DNA of 64,000 nt, from positions 34,776-98,775 of the forward strand of contig CALAVC010000244.1 of assembly GCA_937892095.1 (NCBI GenBank). The letters run 5' to 3'. Shown piece after piece: positions 7,550 through 15,362 of the stretch. The stretch comes from an uncultured Bacteroidales bacterium. Lineage in GTDB: Bacteria; Bacteroidota; Bacteroidia; Bacteroidales; Marinilabiliaceae. Position 1 is the stretch's first letter, and the number at the start of each line of letters is the position of its first letter. The notes under the pieces were generated by a model. It was not told where the DNA came from. It worked only from the letters and a program-made list of their open reading frames with translations, and ran no database searches. Position numbers and translations under genes: made by a program.

Positions 7550-9526
7550 ATGAAACACAACATATATCTGATGGCCACTACGTTCTTTGTGGCCTCGGCT
7601 CTGACAGGTTGTCAGCTCGACGAGTATAATCCGGCTGGTGGCACGGGTGGCGAAGAAATGGCAAGCTTTGAAAACTTTGAAGCTCTCCAGACCTATTGCT
7701 ACGAACCTGTCTACGGACAACTCTACGACATGTTCGACTATACGCAACTTGCCGAAGGTGGCACCGACCTCTTCATCACTGCTTTCGACAAAACATGGGC
7801 ACAAGAGACCATCTACTACGAAGCTCTGAGCCCCAATACGGGTGCCGTAAAGAAACTCTTTATGCAAGCCTATGCGCTAATCAACTCATGCAACTCTGTC
7901 ATCGACAACGCTTCAAAGGTTGTCGATGCCGACCCAGAAAGCATTAAAATCCTCGTTGCAGAGGCAAAGTGTTTGCGTGCTTTCTTCTATGGCATCCTCG
8001 TTACGCAATACGGCAACATCACGCTAAAACTAAATAGTTCCGAGACTGGTGTAACCACAGCACCACAGCGCAACTCGTACGAAGAAATCTATGGTCAGAT
8101 AATTCTTGACCTCCAAGAAGCTGCCGAAGATTTGCCCGTCGAACCATATAAGGGGCAGTATGCTCGTGTCACAAAGAAAACAGCACTCGGACTCTTAGCT
8201 CGCACCTATGCACAGGGTGCTGGTGAAGGACTTACCGAAAATGGCGTCAGCTATTGGAAACGTGCTCAAGAAGTGGCCGAAGACATTATCAGTCGAAAAG
8301 ACGAACTCAAGGTGTTTATGTACGATGAGGTCGAAGACCTATGGGCACAAGCCAATAATCGTAATAATCCTGAAGCACTATTTATTGCTGCCGGACCAAC
8401 AGCCGACATGACTTCCTACGATAGCCCTAGAAAACTCTCGAATATATTTGCTCACATGTATCCCGACCCTAATAAGATTTCTGACCTCTACAAGACAAGC
8501 AACAAGAGCAACTATCTCTATGGCAAGGTCAATCAGAATATTCTCGGACCGAGTAAATATCTTATCGATCTGTTCGATGCTGCCAACGACGTGCGTTGGG
8601 ATTATAGTTTCACCACAGCCTTTGGCGACATAACATGGGCTCAAACTCCCGATTGGGGAGGGACTTATTTGGCAAAAAACAAATATATTGTTTGGACCGA
8701 AGAACTGGCTCAAAAGTATCACAAAGCAGAGTCTGTTGTCGGCGACACAATCTTCCCCTATGCCGACTTTAAGGCCATTACTCGCACAGTCGGTAATCAA
8801 TATCCTGCAAAAGTTTGGCCCAAAGGCGACCATAGTGGCGACGTTTCGCATCTGCAAGACGTCAAAAATGTCTACGCTACGCCATATCCTCTCGATGCCG
8901 ACGACGACCGATTCTCTATATATTTGTCCAAAGATTATCTGACCGACGAAGAAAAATCTGTCCGCTCATATCATGTCATCAATCTTGATGACCTTTTTGA
9001 AGAAGGTAAATATGGCAGTGGCTATACCTACAAAAGCACTGATTTCGACGGATTGAACAGCTATCAAATGTTCCCCGGACTTGCCAAGTGCAACTATAAC
9101 TACGACGGAGTCTTTGCTTCCGACTTGCAACGTAAGATGGGCGACGTGGCTGTTATGCGCACTGCCGAAGTCTATCTCATTGCTGCCGAAGGTGCCGTCA
9201 TGAGTGGAGACAATGCCAAGGCTGCCGAATATCTCAATGTTGTCCGCCGACGTGCTTGCCGCGACAAGAGTAAGTTCGAAAGCACCATGCAACTCTCCAC
9301 CGCCAGCGAGCAGGATGTCCTCGATGAGTTTGCACGCGAGCTCTGTGGCGAAAACCAACGTTGGGCCATTCTCAAAAGGCACAAAGCCTTTGAAAAGCAA
9401 CTCGCCAAGGGTAATCCTCGTGCTGCCAAGAGCTTCGACCCAGCCAAGAACTATTTGCGCCCAATATCCGAAGATTTCCTCTCGACCATTTCTAATGCCG
9501 ATGAATATGGCAACAATGGGTATTAA
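7550..9526 (+). CDS. SusD/RagB-type glycan-binding lipoprotein
   Basis: Surface lipoprotein that caps the SusC channel and binds the incoming glycan. The 658-residue product starts with a lipoprotein signal peptide whose lipobox LTGC places the lipidated cysteine at residue 21. The TPR-like SusD fold is recognisable from AEAKCLRAFFYG near residue 140, from AEVYLIAAEGAV, LNVVRRRA and DEFARELCGENQRWAILKR in the C-terminal third, and from the final YLRPIS segment. It forms a two-gene unit with the preceding SusC. No glycoside hydrolase follows; a strong terminator does. Confidence 0.95.
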   Translation: MKHNIYLMATTFFVASALTGCQLDEYNPAGGTGGEEMASFENFEALQTYCYEPVYGQLYDMFDYTQLAEGGTDLFITAFDKTWAQETIYYEALSPNTGAVKKLFMQAYALINSCNSVIDNASKVVDADPESIKILVAEAKCLRAFFYGILVTQYGNITLKLNSSETGVTTAPQRNSYEEIYGQIILDLQEAAEDLPVEPYKGQYARVTKKTALGLLARTYAQGAGEGLTENGVSYWKRAQEVAEDIISRKDELKVFMYDEVEDLWAQANNRNNPEALFIAAGPTADMTSYDSPRKLSNIFAHMYPDPNKISDLYKTSNKSNYLYGKVNQNILGPSKYLIDLFDAANDVRWDYSFTTAFGDITWAQTPDWGGTYLAKNKYIVWTEELAQKYHKAESVVGDTIFPYADFKAITRTVGNQYPAKVWPKGDHSGDVSHLQDVKNVYATPYPLDADDDRFSIYLSKDYLTDEEKSVRSYHVINLDDLFEEGKYGSGYTYKSTDFDGLNSYQMFPGLAKCNYNYDGVFASDLQRKMGDVAVMRTAEVYLIAAEGAVMSGDNAKAAEYLNVVRRRACRDKSKFESTMQLSTASEQDVLDEFARELCGENQRWAILKRHKAFEKQLAKGNPRAAKSFDPAKNYLRPISEDFLSTISNADEYGNNGY

Positions 9527-9609
9527 CTTCTTTCTACGAAATACTCTCTGCAATATGTGGGCGCATGTCGCCACGTTTGTAGCTCACGAGTAGTTCAAAA
9601 ACAAAAACT

Positions 9610-9661
9610 CACCAAAGGTCAATTTTCAGCTTTAGAAAATTGACCTTTGGTGTTTTCTTTT
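9610..9661 (+). terminator. Rho-independent terminator of the first SusC/SusD unit
   Basis: A perfect 17-bp stem (9610-9626 with 9636-9652) with a 9-base loop is followed by TTTTCTTTT. It sits 83 bases after the SusD stop. Confidence 0.9.
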
Positions 9662-9753
9662 AATATGTAAAAGAAATAAGGTTACTAAACATTTGACAAG
9701 GCATATAGTTACCTCATCGACATTACTAAACATTCAAGTCTTTTTACACTATG

Positions 9754-9799
9754 ACGATAAAACAACAATCGGAGACATCTGAATAGATGTCTCCGATTG
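9754..9799 (-). terminator. Rho-independent terminator of the pectate lyase gene
   Basis: A 15-bp perfect stem (9766-9780 with 9785-9799) with a GAAT loop lies just beyond the pectate lyase stop. Read on the minus strand it is followed by TTGTTGTTTTA. Confidence 0.8.
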
Positions 9800-9823
9800 C
9801 CATATATTGTTGTCTGTCTCGAC

Positions 9824-11200
9824 CTACTTTACCAAAATCTTCTTTATTTCAGTCGTTCCATTCTTGTGTGTCGTGCGAACGATGTTTATGCCCTTATTGA
9901 TATTTGCTGTTCGTAACCCATTGAGCAAGAAATATTCTGTCCGTATTTCCTCGTCTGCCATTTTTGTTATGATGCTTGTCGTCTCTTCGTTCACGCTAAT
10001 AAAAAGTGGATTTTCGAGTGTCGCACCAGCATATTTGTTCAATTCCTCTGGCACACTCATGACGTCGAATTTCTGATATTCGTATGGCACTGTCGTTGTC
10101 CCTTTCTGCTGAAAAGTGTAGGTGTCTTCAGAATAGCAATCCTTGAAAACGTAGCTTATGGCTTCGCTTTGCGAAAATTGCTTTACGCCAGTTGCAAAAT
10201 AGCAGTTCTCAACAAGGAATTCTGAGTTCTTGCGAGGGTTGACCGCCACGCTATTGCCTGCGCAGTCGTAGAAGTTGTCTATGAGGTGTATATTGCCCGC
10301 ACGTGCCATTGGCATGCGTTGATTGCACTTGTAGCCCCATACGTTGCACGCCATCGTTGTGTTCAAGTAGTCGGCAGCTTCGCTGTCGCTACTGCCAATG
10401 AGGTTCGAGTTCATGTGGTCGTAGGCGCGGTCGGTATATGCAAACTTGCACCACGTCACCGTATTCATGTCGCTACTATTCGTTATGTCGAAGTTCCCAT
10501 CCATGCCGTCGGTTAGTTCGCAGTGGTCCACCCAGAAGTGCTGCGACCCAGTAAGCGATATGAGGTCGTTGCCACCCACGTCGCATGGTCCCGGACCTAC
10601 CAAGACAAGATTTCGTATGATGAAGTTATAGCACTTGCTGAAGCTGAATATGCCTGCTTTCTGATAAGTCTCGTACGTGTCGCCAGTCAGGTCTATAATT
10701 GTTTGCCTTGTCTTATATTCCCTTTCTTCGCCGACGCTCTTGCCGTTGCTCAGTGTGCCACCCGTGCCACTGCTTGTGCTTGCGCTCTTCACGTTGGCGT
10801 CGTCCAAAGCTTGTTTAATCTCGTCTGTCAGGTAAAACTTTGTGCAAAGCCGTGCGTTGTTTATGCCCACAATGGTCTTACCTATCTTATTCTTTATGCT
10901 CATTGTGCTGCCAATGCAAAAGTCGCCCTTCTGACCATCCAAAATAACTATGCTATAACTGTTTATTGCATTGGTTATCTTCGTTGCCATGTCAATTCCC
11001 TCGCCGTCGCTCGTCAGCGTGATGGTGTTCGACTCTGTTTGCTCGCCACCGCCTGTCAGCGCATAGTCGTCTGCACTGGTCATGCTCGTACACATTGCCC
11101 AGCCAAATGGTCTATTGAGGTCGTAGGCCGACATGTCGTTTTGTGCGCATGCGCCAATCGTCATTAGGCTTGCAAAAATAGAAAGTGTAATATATTTCAT
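9824..11200 (-). CDS. Secreted pectate lyase, PL1 family, with T9SS-like tail
   Basis: Cleaves de-esterified homogalacturonan by beta-elimination, using calcium. The 458-residue product has a signal peptide ending near GACAQ and a right-handed beta-helix with PL1 features: WVDHCELTDGMDGNFDIT with its acidic calcium-binding residues, and QRMPMARAGNIHLIDN, the counterpart of the catalytic-arginine segment. The last 40 or so residues (EYFLLNG, then KGINIV, then IKKILVK) resemble a type A T9SS sorting signal. The frame opens at 11272, but the ATG at 11200 (MKYITLSIF) gives a clean signal peptide and is preferred. It has its own terminator, and so does the next gene upstream, so it is probably transcribed alone. 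Confidence 0.9.
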   Translation of the reverse strand: MKYITLSIFASLMTIGACAQNDMSAYDLNRPFGWAMCTSMTSADDYALTGGGEQTESNTITLTSDGEGIDMATKITNAINSYSIVILDGQKGDFCIGSTMSIKNKIGKTIVGINNARLCTKFYLTDEIKQALDDANVKSASTSSGTGGTLSNGKSVGEEREYKTRQTIIDLTGDTYETYQKAGIFSFSKCYNFIIRNLVLVGPGPCDVGGNDLISLTGSQHFWVDHCELTDGMDGNFDITNSSDMNTVTWCKFAYTDRAYDHMNSNLIGSSDSEAADYLNTTMACNVWGYKCNQRMPMARAGNIHLIDNFYDCAGNSVAVNPRKNSEFLVENCYFATGVKQFSQSEAISYVFKDCYSEDTYTFQQKGTTTVPYEYQKFDVMSVPEELNKYAGATLENPLFISVNEETTSIITKMADEEIRTEYFLLNGLRTANINKGINIVRTTHKNGTTEIKKILVK

Positions 11201-11312
11201 TATTTTCCTTTTAGTTCTGTATCTAAGGTAGCCATTTTTCTTCGTGTTCTGTAGCAACTGGATAATATGCACCCCGTTTCTAAACGAAAAATGAACGTTG
11301 TTTTGTCTATTC

Positions 11313-11353
11313 CTACAAAAAAAACGAGAGACGCAAAGATGGTTCGCGTCTCT
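11313..11353 (-). terminator. Rho-independent terminator of the FISUMP-like lipoprotein gene
   Basis: An 8-bp stem (11327-11334 with 11346-11353), read on the minus strand, is followed by a run of eight T after CG. It lies 36 bases beyond the stop of the lipoprotein gene. Confidence 0.75.
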
Positions 11354-11389
11354 GATTATTTTCTTTTTAATATGTTAGGTCGTACCCCA

Positions 11390-12076
11390 CTACTGCTTTT
11401 TCTTTACGCCACGCACCGATTGTCCAAAGAAGCGTGCATAGGCGTTTAGGTGCGTCATGTTCTTGGTCACCATAAACTCTACCGCCACTGGCGAAGACTT
11501 GTCGTCGAGTGTCGATGCCCAATAATATCCGTTTTCGTTAAGGCTTACTTGTGTTCGATTCTCTATGTAGCCCGATGCTGGGAAAAACAGACTCTGCCCG
11601 TTGATGTTGCTCGTTGCCAACTGACCATAGGCGTCGCCTTTGGTTGTCCATTGCCACGTGCAATTGTTGTATAGCTCGCGCCAATCTTCTTTGGTGGGTA
11701 TGCACCAGCCTTCGCCGTAGGCCACGGTTACGATGTCGTCTTCTGGCTGCAGTTCTTTCAGATTGTCCTGAAAGCCTTGCCGACCACAATCTTTTTGTGT
11801 GCAATATTTCGTAAGCGCAAGCTCAGTGCCATGCTCATAGTTCTGCCAAGAATAAGATTCCTTTGTCTTTACTTCGCCCCATGCATAGTAATTTCCAAAG
11901 TCTTCGGGGCGTGTGCCACCCACGTTGGCTGCTGCCCAAAGAGTCCCACTATGTAGCCCCATGTCGACTGCCGCAGGGATTGGGATTTTTTCTGTCGTCT
12001 CGTTGCCATTGGTGCATGCACTTAGGCAGGTGTGTGCAAGTAAGAATATCAGTAGGGTTTGTATGCTTGTTCTCAT
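11390..12076 (-). CDS. FISUMP-domain-like lipoprotein of unknown function
   Basis: A 228-residue lipoprotein; the lipobox LSAC puts the lipid on Cys21. After a short linker comes one domain related to the Fibrobacter succinogenes major paralogous (FISUMP) family common in Bacteroidetes. It has the typical segments VDMGLHSGTLWAAANVGG, NYYAWGE, GWCIPTKEDWREL, LFFPASGY and YWASTLDD. Such domains are thought to be lectin-like surface folds, but no activity is established for this type. It lies 41 bases downstream of the membrane AraC-type regulator on the same strand, so the two may be co-transcribed. It has its own terminator before the pectate lyase. Confidence 0.8.
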   Translation of the reverse strand: MRTSIQTLLIFLLAHTCLSACTNGNETTEKIPIPAAVDMGLHSGTLWAAANVGGTRPEDFGNYYAWGEVKTKESYSWQNYEHGTELALTKYCTQKDCGRQGFQDNLKELQPEDDIVTVAYGEGWCIPTKEDWRELYNNCTWQWTTKGDAYGQLATSNINGQSLFFPASGYIENRTQVSLNENGYYWASTLDDKSSPVAVEFMVTKNMTHLNAYARFFGQSVRGVKKKQ

Positions 12077-12117
12077 TTTGTGGTCTATGACTGCTTTTTT
12101 GACTGAGTAAAAATAAG

Positions 12118-13227
12118 CTAATTTTTCATCAGTTCAAACACGCCGTGTCGCCATTCTTCGGGGCTTGTAGTGGTTATTTCTTTAAATTGGGCTACGAAGT
12201 CGGCCGTGTTGTTGTAGCCCAACATGGTTGCAATCTGTGCAGGGCTGTCGTCGGGCAACGAGATGAGCAACTCTTGTGCGTCGGCAATGCGCAAGTGGTC
12301 TATGTAGCTCTTGAATGTCCGACCTTCGGCAGCCCGAATAATGTGGATAACCTTTTCGGTTGTCGAGCCAACGCTCTCTGCCAAGTCTTCAATCGAGACA
12401 CCTATTTTCCTGTAGCCGTGTTCGTTGTCTTCCCACTTGCGTATGTTCGACAAAATCATCAGCTCGTCAGCCGTTAGCCGACCGCTATTGTTGCCCTCTG
12501 GCGTTTGCAGTGCTTTGCTCTCCTCAATGTAGCGCAGCCCTCCCACATAGTTTATGAAGCATGTCGCCATGTAGACGTTTACGAAGATGCCAAGGAAGAC
12601 GTATATGGTGTTGACTGTAACCGACGCCACAGAAACTGCTGGACTAAATATGCCCCACACAAGAAAAGCCAAGAGTCCGTTGCGAAGCAAAGAGATATAC
12701 TTCCGTTTATCGTCCGAAAAATATTCGTCGACACGCAGTGTGGCAGCAGAATATATTTTGTAGACGTTGTAGGCTATGTAGAGAATATACGCCCCCCACA
12801 AAATAATCAGTATGCTAAAAAAAGCTGTCGAGACAATGTCGCTACTAATGAAAAGTGTCGGCACGACAATGAGCGTCGTCCCCAACCAAATAAGAAAGTC
12901 GCGACGGACGCCACGACGATAGTCGTAGCCCGAGGTGAGTAGCAGTCGCACAGAGGCGTAGAAGAACATTGCAATGGGCGTGTAGCATAGCACGTCGACA
13001 ACAGTGTCTACACGATGCATACCCCAACCATCATATTTGTTGGCAAGCATGCTCAAAGACTGGTCGGTAGACATAATCAGAAAGACACACGCCAAAAATA
13101 GTGAGGCTACTCTGTAGGTGCCATTGGTGTCGGTCTCCTGACGCTTGATGCTGACCAAGATAAATGCGAGCGACAACTGTACGGCCTCGCTTGCGATTAG
13201 GACGTAGTAATATATATTCTCATTCAT
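12118..13227 (-). CDS. Membrane-anchored AraC-family transcriptional regulator
   Basis: The 369-residue protein has an N-terminal membrane region of about seven hydrophobic segments (residues 5-235) joined to a C-terminal AraC-type helix-turn-helix pair (about 255-365). The DNA-binding part shows IEDLAESVGSTTEKVIHIIRAAEGRTFKSYI split by the usual linker from RIADAQELL and IATMLGYNNTADFVAQFKEITTTSPEEWR. The architecture suggests a membrane sensor that controls transcription directly, without a histidine kinase. Likely targets are nearby: the lipoprotein gene 41 bases downstream and perhaps the pectate lyase beyond it. This is not the soluble RhaR type expected for rhamnose genes. A good promoter lies in the intergenic region shared with parE. 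Confidence 0.85.
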   Translation of the reverse strand: MNENIYYYVLIASEAVQLSLAFILVSIKRQETDTNGTYRVASLFLACVFLIMSTDQSLSMLANKYDGWGMHRVDTVVDVLCYTPIAMFFYASVRLLLTSGYDYRRGVRRDFLIWLGTTLIVVPTLFISSDIVSTAFFSILIILWGAYILYIAYNVYKIYSAATLRVDEYFSDDKRKYISLLRNGLLAFLVWGIFSPAVSVASVTVNTIYVFLGIFVNVYMATCFINYVGGLRYIEESKALQTPEGNNSGRLTADELMILSNIRKWEDNEHGYRKIGVSIEDLAESVGSTTEKVIHIIRAAEGRTFKSYIDHLRIADAQELLISLPDDSPAQIATMLGYNNTADFVAQFKEITTTSPEEWRHGVFELMKN

Positions 13228-13272
13228 ACCAAACGGGAAAGGTTATTTCATTAATGATTTTTCTCGTATGTG

Positions 13273-13302
13273 CAAATTTATATTTTTCTGGGTTGTTTAC
13301 AA
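13273..13302 (-). promoter_or_regulatory. Promoter of the membrane AraC-type regulator
   Basis: On the minus strand TAAATTTG (13273-13280) fits the -7 consensus TAnnTTTG, and a TTG (13300-13302) lies 19 bases upstream of it, the expected -33 position. It ends 46 bases before the start codon. Confidence 0.6.
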
Positions 13303-13357
13303 GCGTATGCGTGGCGCGAGGCGTGATGCAGAGTGGCTTATCAACGTTTTTTTTGAT

Positions 13358-13365
13358 TATTTTTG
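13358..13365 (+). promoter_or_regulatory. Candidate -7 box for parE
   Basis: TATTTTTG fits TAnnTTTG and lies 57 bases before the parE ATG, in the region shared with the divergent regulator. No clear -33 TTG is seen at the right distance. Confidence 0.45.
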
Positions 13366-13421
13366 TCATGCACTTTGGTTATTCCTCTACTCTTACGTAA
13401 ACAACAGCAAAAAGTATATCT

Positions 13422-15293
13422 ATGCGTCCCACACCCGAAGCCTCGTATGGCGAAGAAAACATCATTACCCTCGACCCCGTAGAGCATATTCGTACACGCG
13501 CAGGCATGTATATTGGCAAGCTTGGCGATGGTCAGTCGGCCGACGATGGCATCTACGTCTTGCTAAAAGAAGTCCTCGACAATTCGATAGACGAATTTAT
13601 GATGGGTGCTGGCAAACGCATCGAAGTAACTATTAGCGAAGTGGGGCAAGTGAGCGTGCGCGACTACGGACGTGGCATTCCGCTTGGTAAGGTGGTCGAT
13701 GTGGTTAGCAAGATGAACACTGGCGGTAAGTATGACAGCAAGGCCTTTCAGAAGTCTATTGGTCTGAATGGCGTGGGTCTGAAAGCTGTCAACGCTCTGT
13801 CGACAACTTTCGAGGTCGTGGCCGTGCGCGATGGTCAGCTCAAACGTGCCGAGTTTGCGTGTGGCAAGCTTACGCAAGAGCACGACATTGAGCCAACAGA
13901 GGAGAAAAACGGCACACGCATAACATTCTTGCCCGACGACACCATATTTGAGCACTATGCCTATCGCGATGACATCGTCCGCCAAATGCTCAAGAACTAT
14001 ACCTACCTCAACAGAGGGCTTACGATGGTCTTCAACGGGCAACGCCTCGTGTCGCAAAACGGACTTGTTGACCTGCTGACCGAAAACATGACCGAGACGC
14101 CTCTCTACGACATCGTGCACCTCGAAAAAGAAGACCTCGATATTGCCCTGACGCACTGCAATCGCTTCGGCGAAGACTACATATTCTCGTTCGTCAACGG
14201 ACAATATACTACACTTGGTGGCACGCACCAACAAGCATTTCGCGAAAGCATTGTCAAGACGCTTCGCAACTTCTATGGCAAGAACTTCGACGTGGCAGAC
14301 ATTCGCTCTGGACTAACTGCGGTCATCTCCATACGAGTGCAAGACCCCGTCTTTGAAAGCCAGACCAAGATTAAGCTCGGAAGCAAAAACATGAGTCCCG
14401 AAGAAGGTGCCGTGTCTATTCGCAGCTATGTAGATGACTTCCTTTCGGAGCAACTCGACAACTATCTGCATCGCAACCCCAACGTGGCAGACGTCATTAA
14501 AGCCAAGATTCTCGACAACGAGAAAGAACGTAATGCCATTTCGGGTGTGCGCAAAAAGGCCAAAGAGAAAATTAAGAAGGCCAACATATTCAATAAGAAA
14601 CTAAGCGACTGCAACATTCACCTGACCGACAGCAACAACGACCGCAAAGACGAAACAGCCATATTCATCACCGAGGGTAACTCGGCTTCGGGCTCTATAA
14701 GCATGAGTCGAGACTCGAGCACTCAGGCCGTCTTTAGTTTGCGAGGCAAACCAAAGAATATTTATACCATGAAGCGTGGCGACATATATAAGAACGAAGA
14801 ATTGTTTTTGCTACAAGCTGCGCTGGGAATCGTGGACAGCATAGACGACCTTCGCTACAACAAAGTAATCATTGCCACCGATGCCGATGTCGATGGCATG
14901 CACATTCGCTTGTTGCTCCTGACGTTCTTTATCCGCTTCTATCCCGAAGTTATCAACACCCGACACCTATTTATCCTCCAAACGCCACTCTTCCGTGTGC
15001 GCAATAAGAAGCGGACAATCTATTGCTATAGCGAAGACGAGCGAGACAAGGCAGCGCAAGAACTTGGCGACACGAAAGACCGTGAGATAACTCGATTCAA
15101 AGGTTTGGGTGAAATAAACTGGCAAGAGTTTAAAGAGTTTATCCGCCCCGACAAGATGAGGCTCGATCCCGTCACCATGAAAAGCTCCGATAGTGTGCAA
15201 GACTTGTTGGAGTTCTACATGGGTCCTAACACGTCGACCCGTCAGACGTTCGTTATTGACAACCTCGTCATAGAAGAAGACCTTGTGCAATAA
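13422..15293 (+). CDS. parE: DNA topoisomerase IV subunit B
   Basis: ATPase subunit of the type IIA topoisomerase that separates replicated chromosomes. The 623-residue product has the GHKL ATPase motifs (EVLDNSIDE, YGRGIPLG, GLNGVGLKAVNAL), a transducer domain, and a TOPRIM domain with the metal-binding ATDADVDGMH near residue 487. The C terminus shows FKGLGEINWQEF. The size and the phrase QTPLFRVRNKKRT match Bacteroidetes ParE better than GyrB. One oddity: the usual EGDSA reads EGNSA here, although the glutamate that binds metal is kept. The parC partner is not adjacent; downstream is a convergent GH3 gene. Confidence 0.92.
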   Translation: MRPTPEASYGEENIITLDPVEHIRTRAGMYIGKLGDGQSADDGIYVLLKEVLDNSIDEFMMGAGKRIEVTISEVGQVSVRDYGRGIPLGKVVDVVSKMNTGGKYDSKAFQKSIGLNGVGLKAVNALSTTFEVVAVRDGQLKRAEFACGKLTQEHDIEPTEEKNGTRITFLPDDTIFEHYAYRDDIVRQMLKNYTYLNRGLTMVFNGQRLVSQNGLVDLLTENMTETPLYDIVHLEKEDLDIALTHCNRFGEDYIFSFVNGQYTTLGGTHQQAFRESIVKTLRNFYGKNFDVADIRSGLTAVISIRVQDPVFESQTKIKLGSKNMSPEEGAVSIRSYVDDFLSEQLDNYLHRNPNVADVIKAKILDNEKERNAISGVRKKAKEKIKKANIFNKKLSDCNIHLTDSNNDRKDETAIFITEGNSASGSISMSRDSSTQAVFSLRGKPKNIYTMKRGDIYKNEELFLLQAALGIVDSIDDLRYNKVIIATDADVDGMHIRLLLLTFFIRFYPEVINTRHLFILQTPLFRVRNKKRTIYCYSEDERDKAAQELGDTKDREITRFKGLGEINWQEFKEFIRPDKMRLDPVTMKSSDSVQDLLEFYMGPNTSTRQTFVIDNLVIEEDLVQ

Positions 15294-15329
15294 CGCGAGG
15301 GCAATCGTGTCCCCCAAAAACATTTCTTT

Positions 15330-15362
15330 CGAGGTGGGGTAGGGCGTATCTACCTCACCTCG
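15330..15362. repeat. Inverted repeat across the end of the GH3 gene
   Basis: A 13-bp stem with one G-T wobble (15330-15342 with 15350-15362) and a 7-base loop covers the GH3 stop codon, 37 bases beyond the convergent parE stop. Neither side has an adjacent T-run, so termination is possible but not shown. Confidence 0.35.

Larger units (their letters stand above)
9527..9823. other. Convergent intergenic region with two terminators
   Basis: This gap lies between the plus-strand SusD gene and the minus-strand pectate lyase. Apart from the two hairpins listed separately I find no gene, promoter or RNA in it. Confidence 0.7.

Noticed and set aside
13164..13400. A 78-codon plus-strand frame over the start of the AraC-type regulator and the parE promoter
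   Set aside because: It is antisense to the regulator gene, ends before parE and overlaps both promoters. It has no protein-family features.
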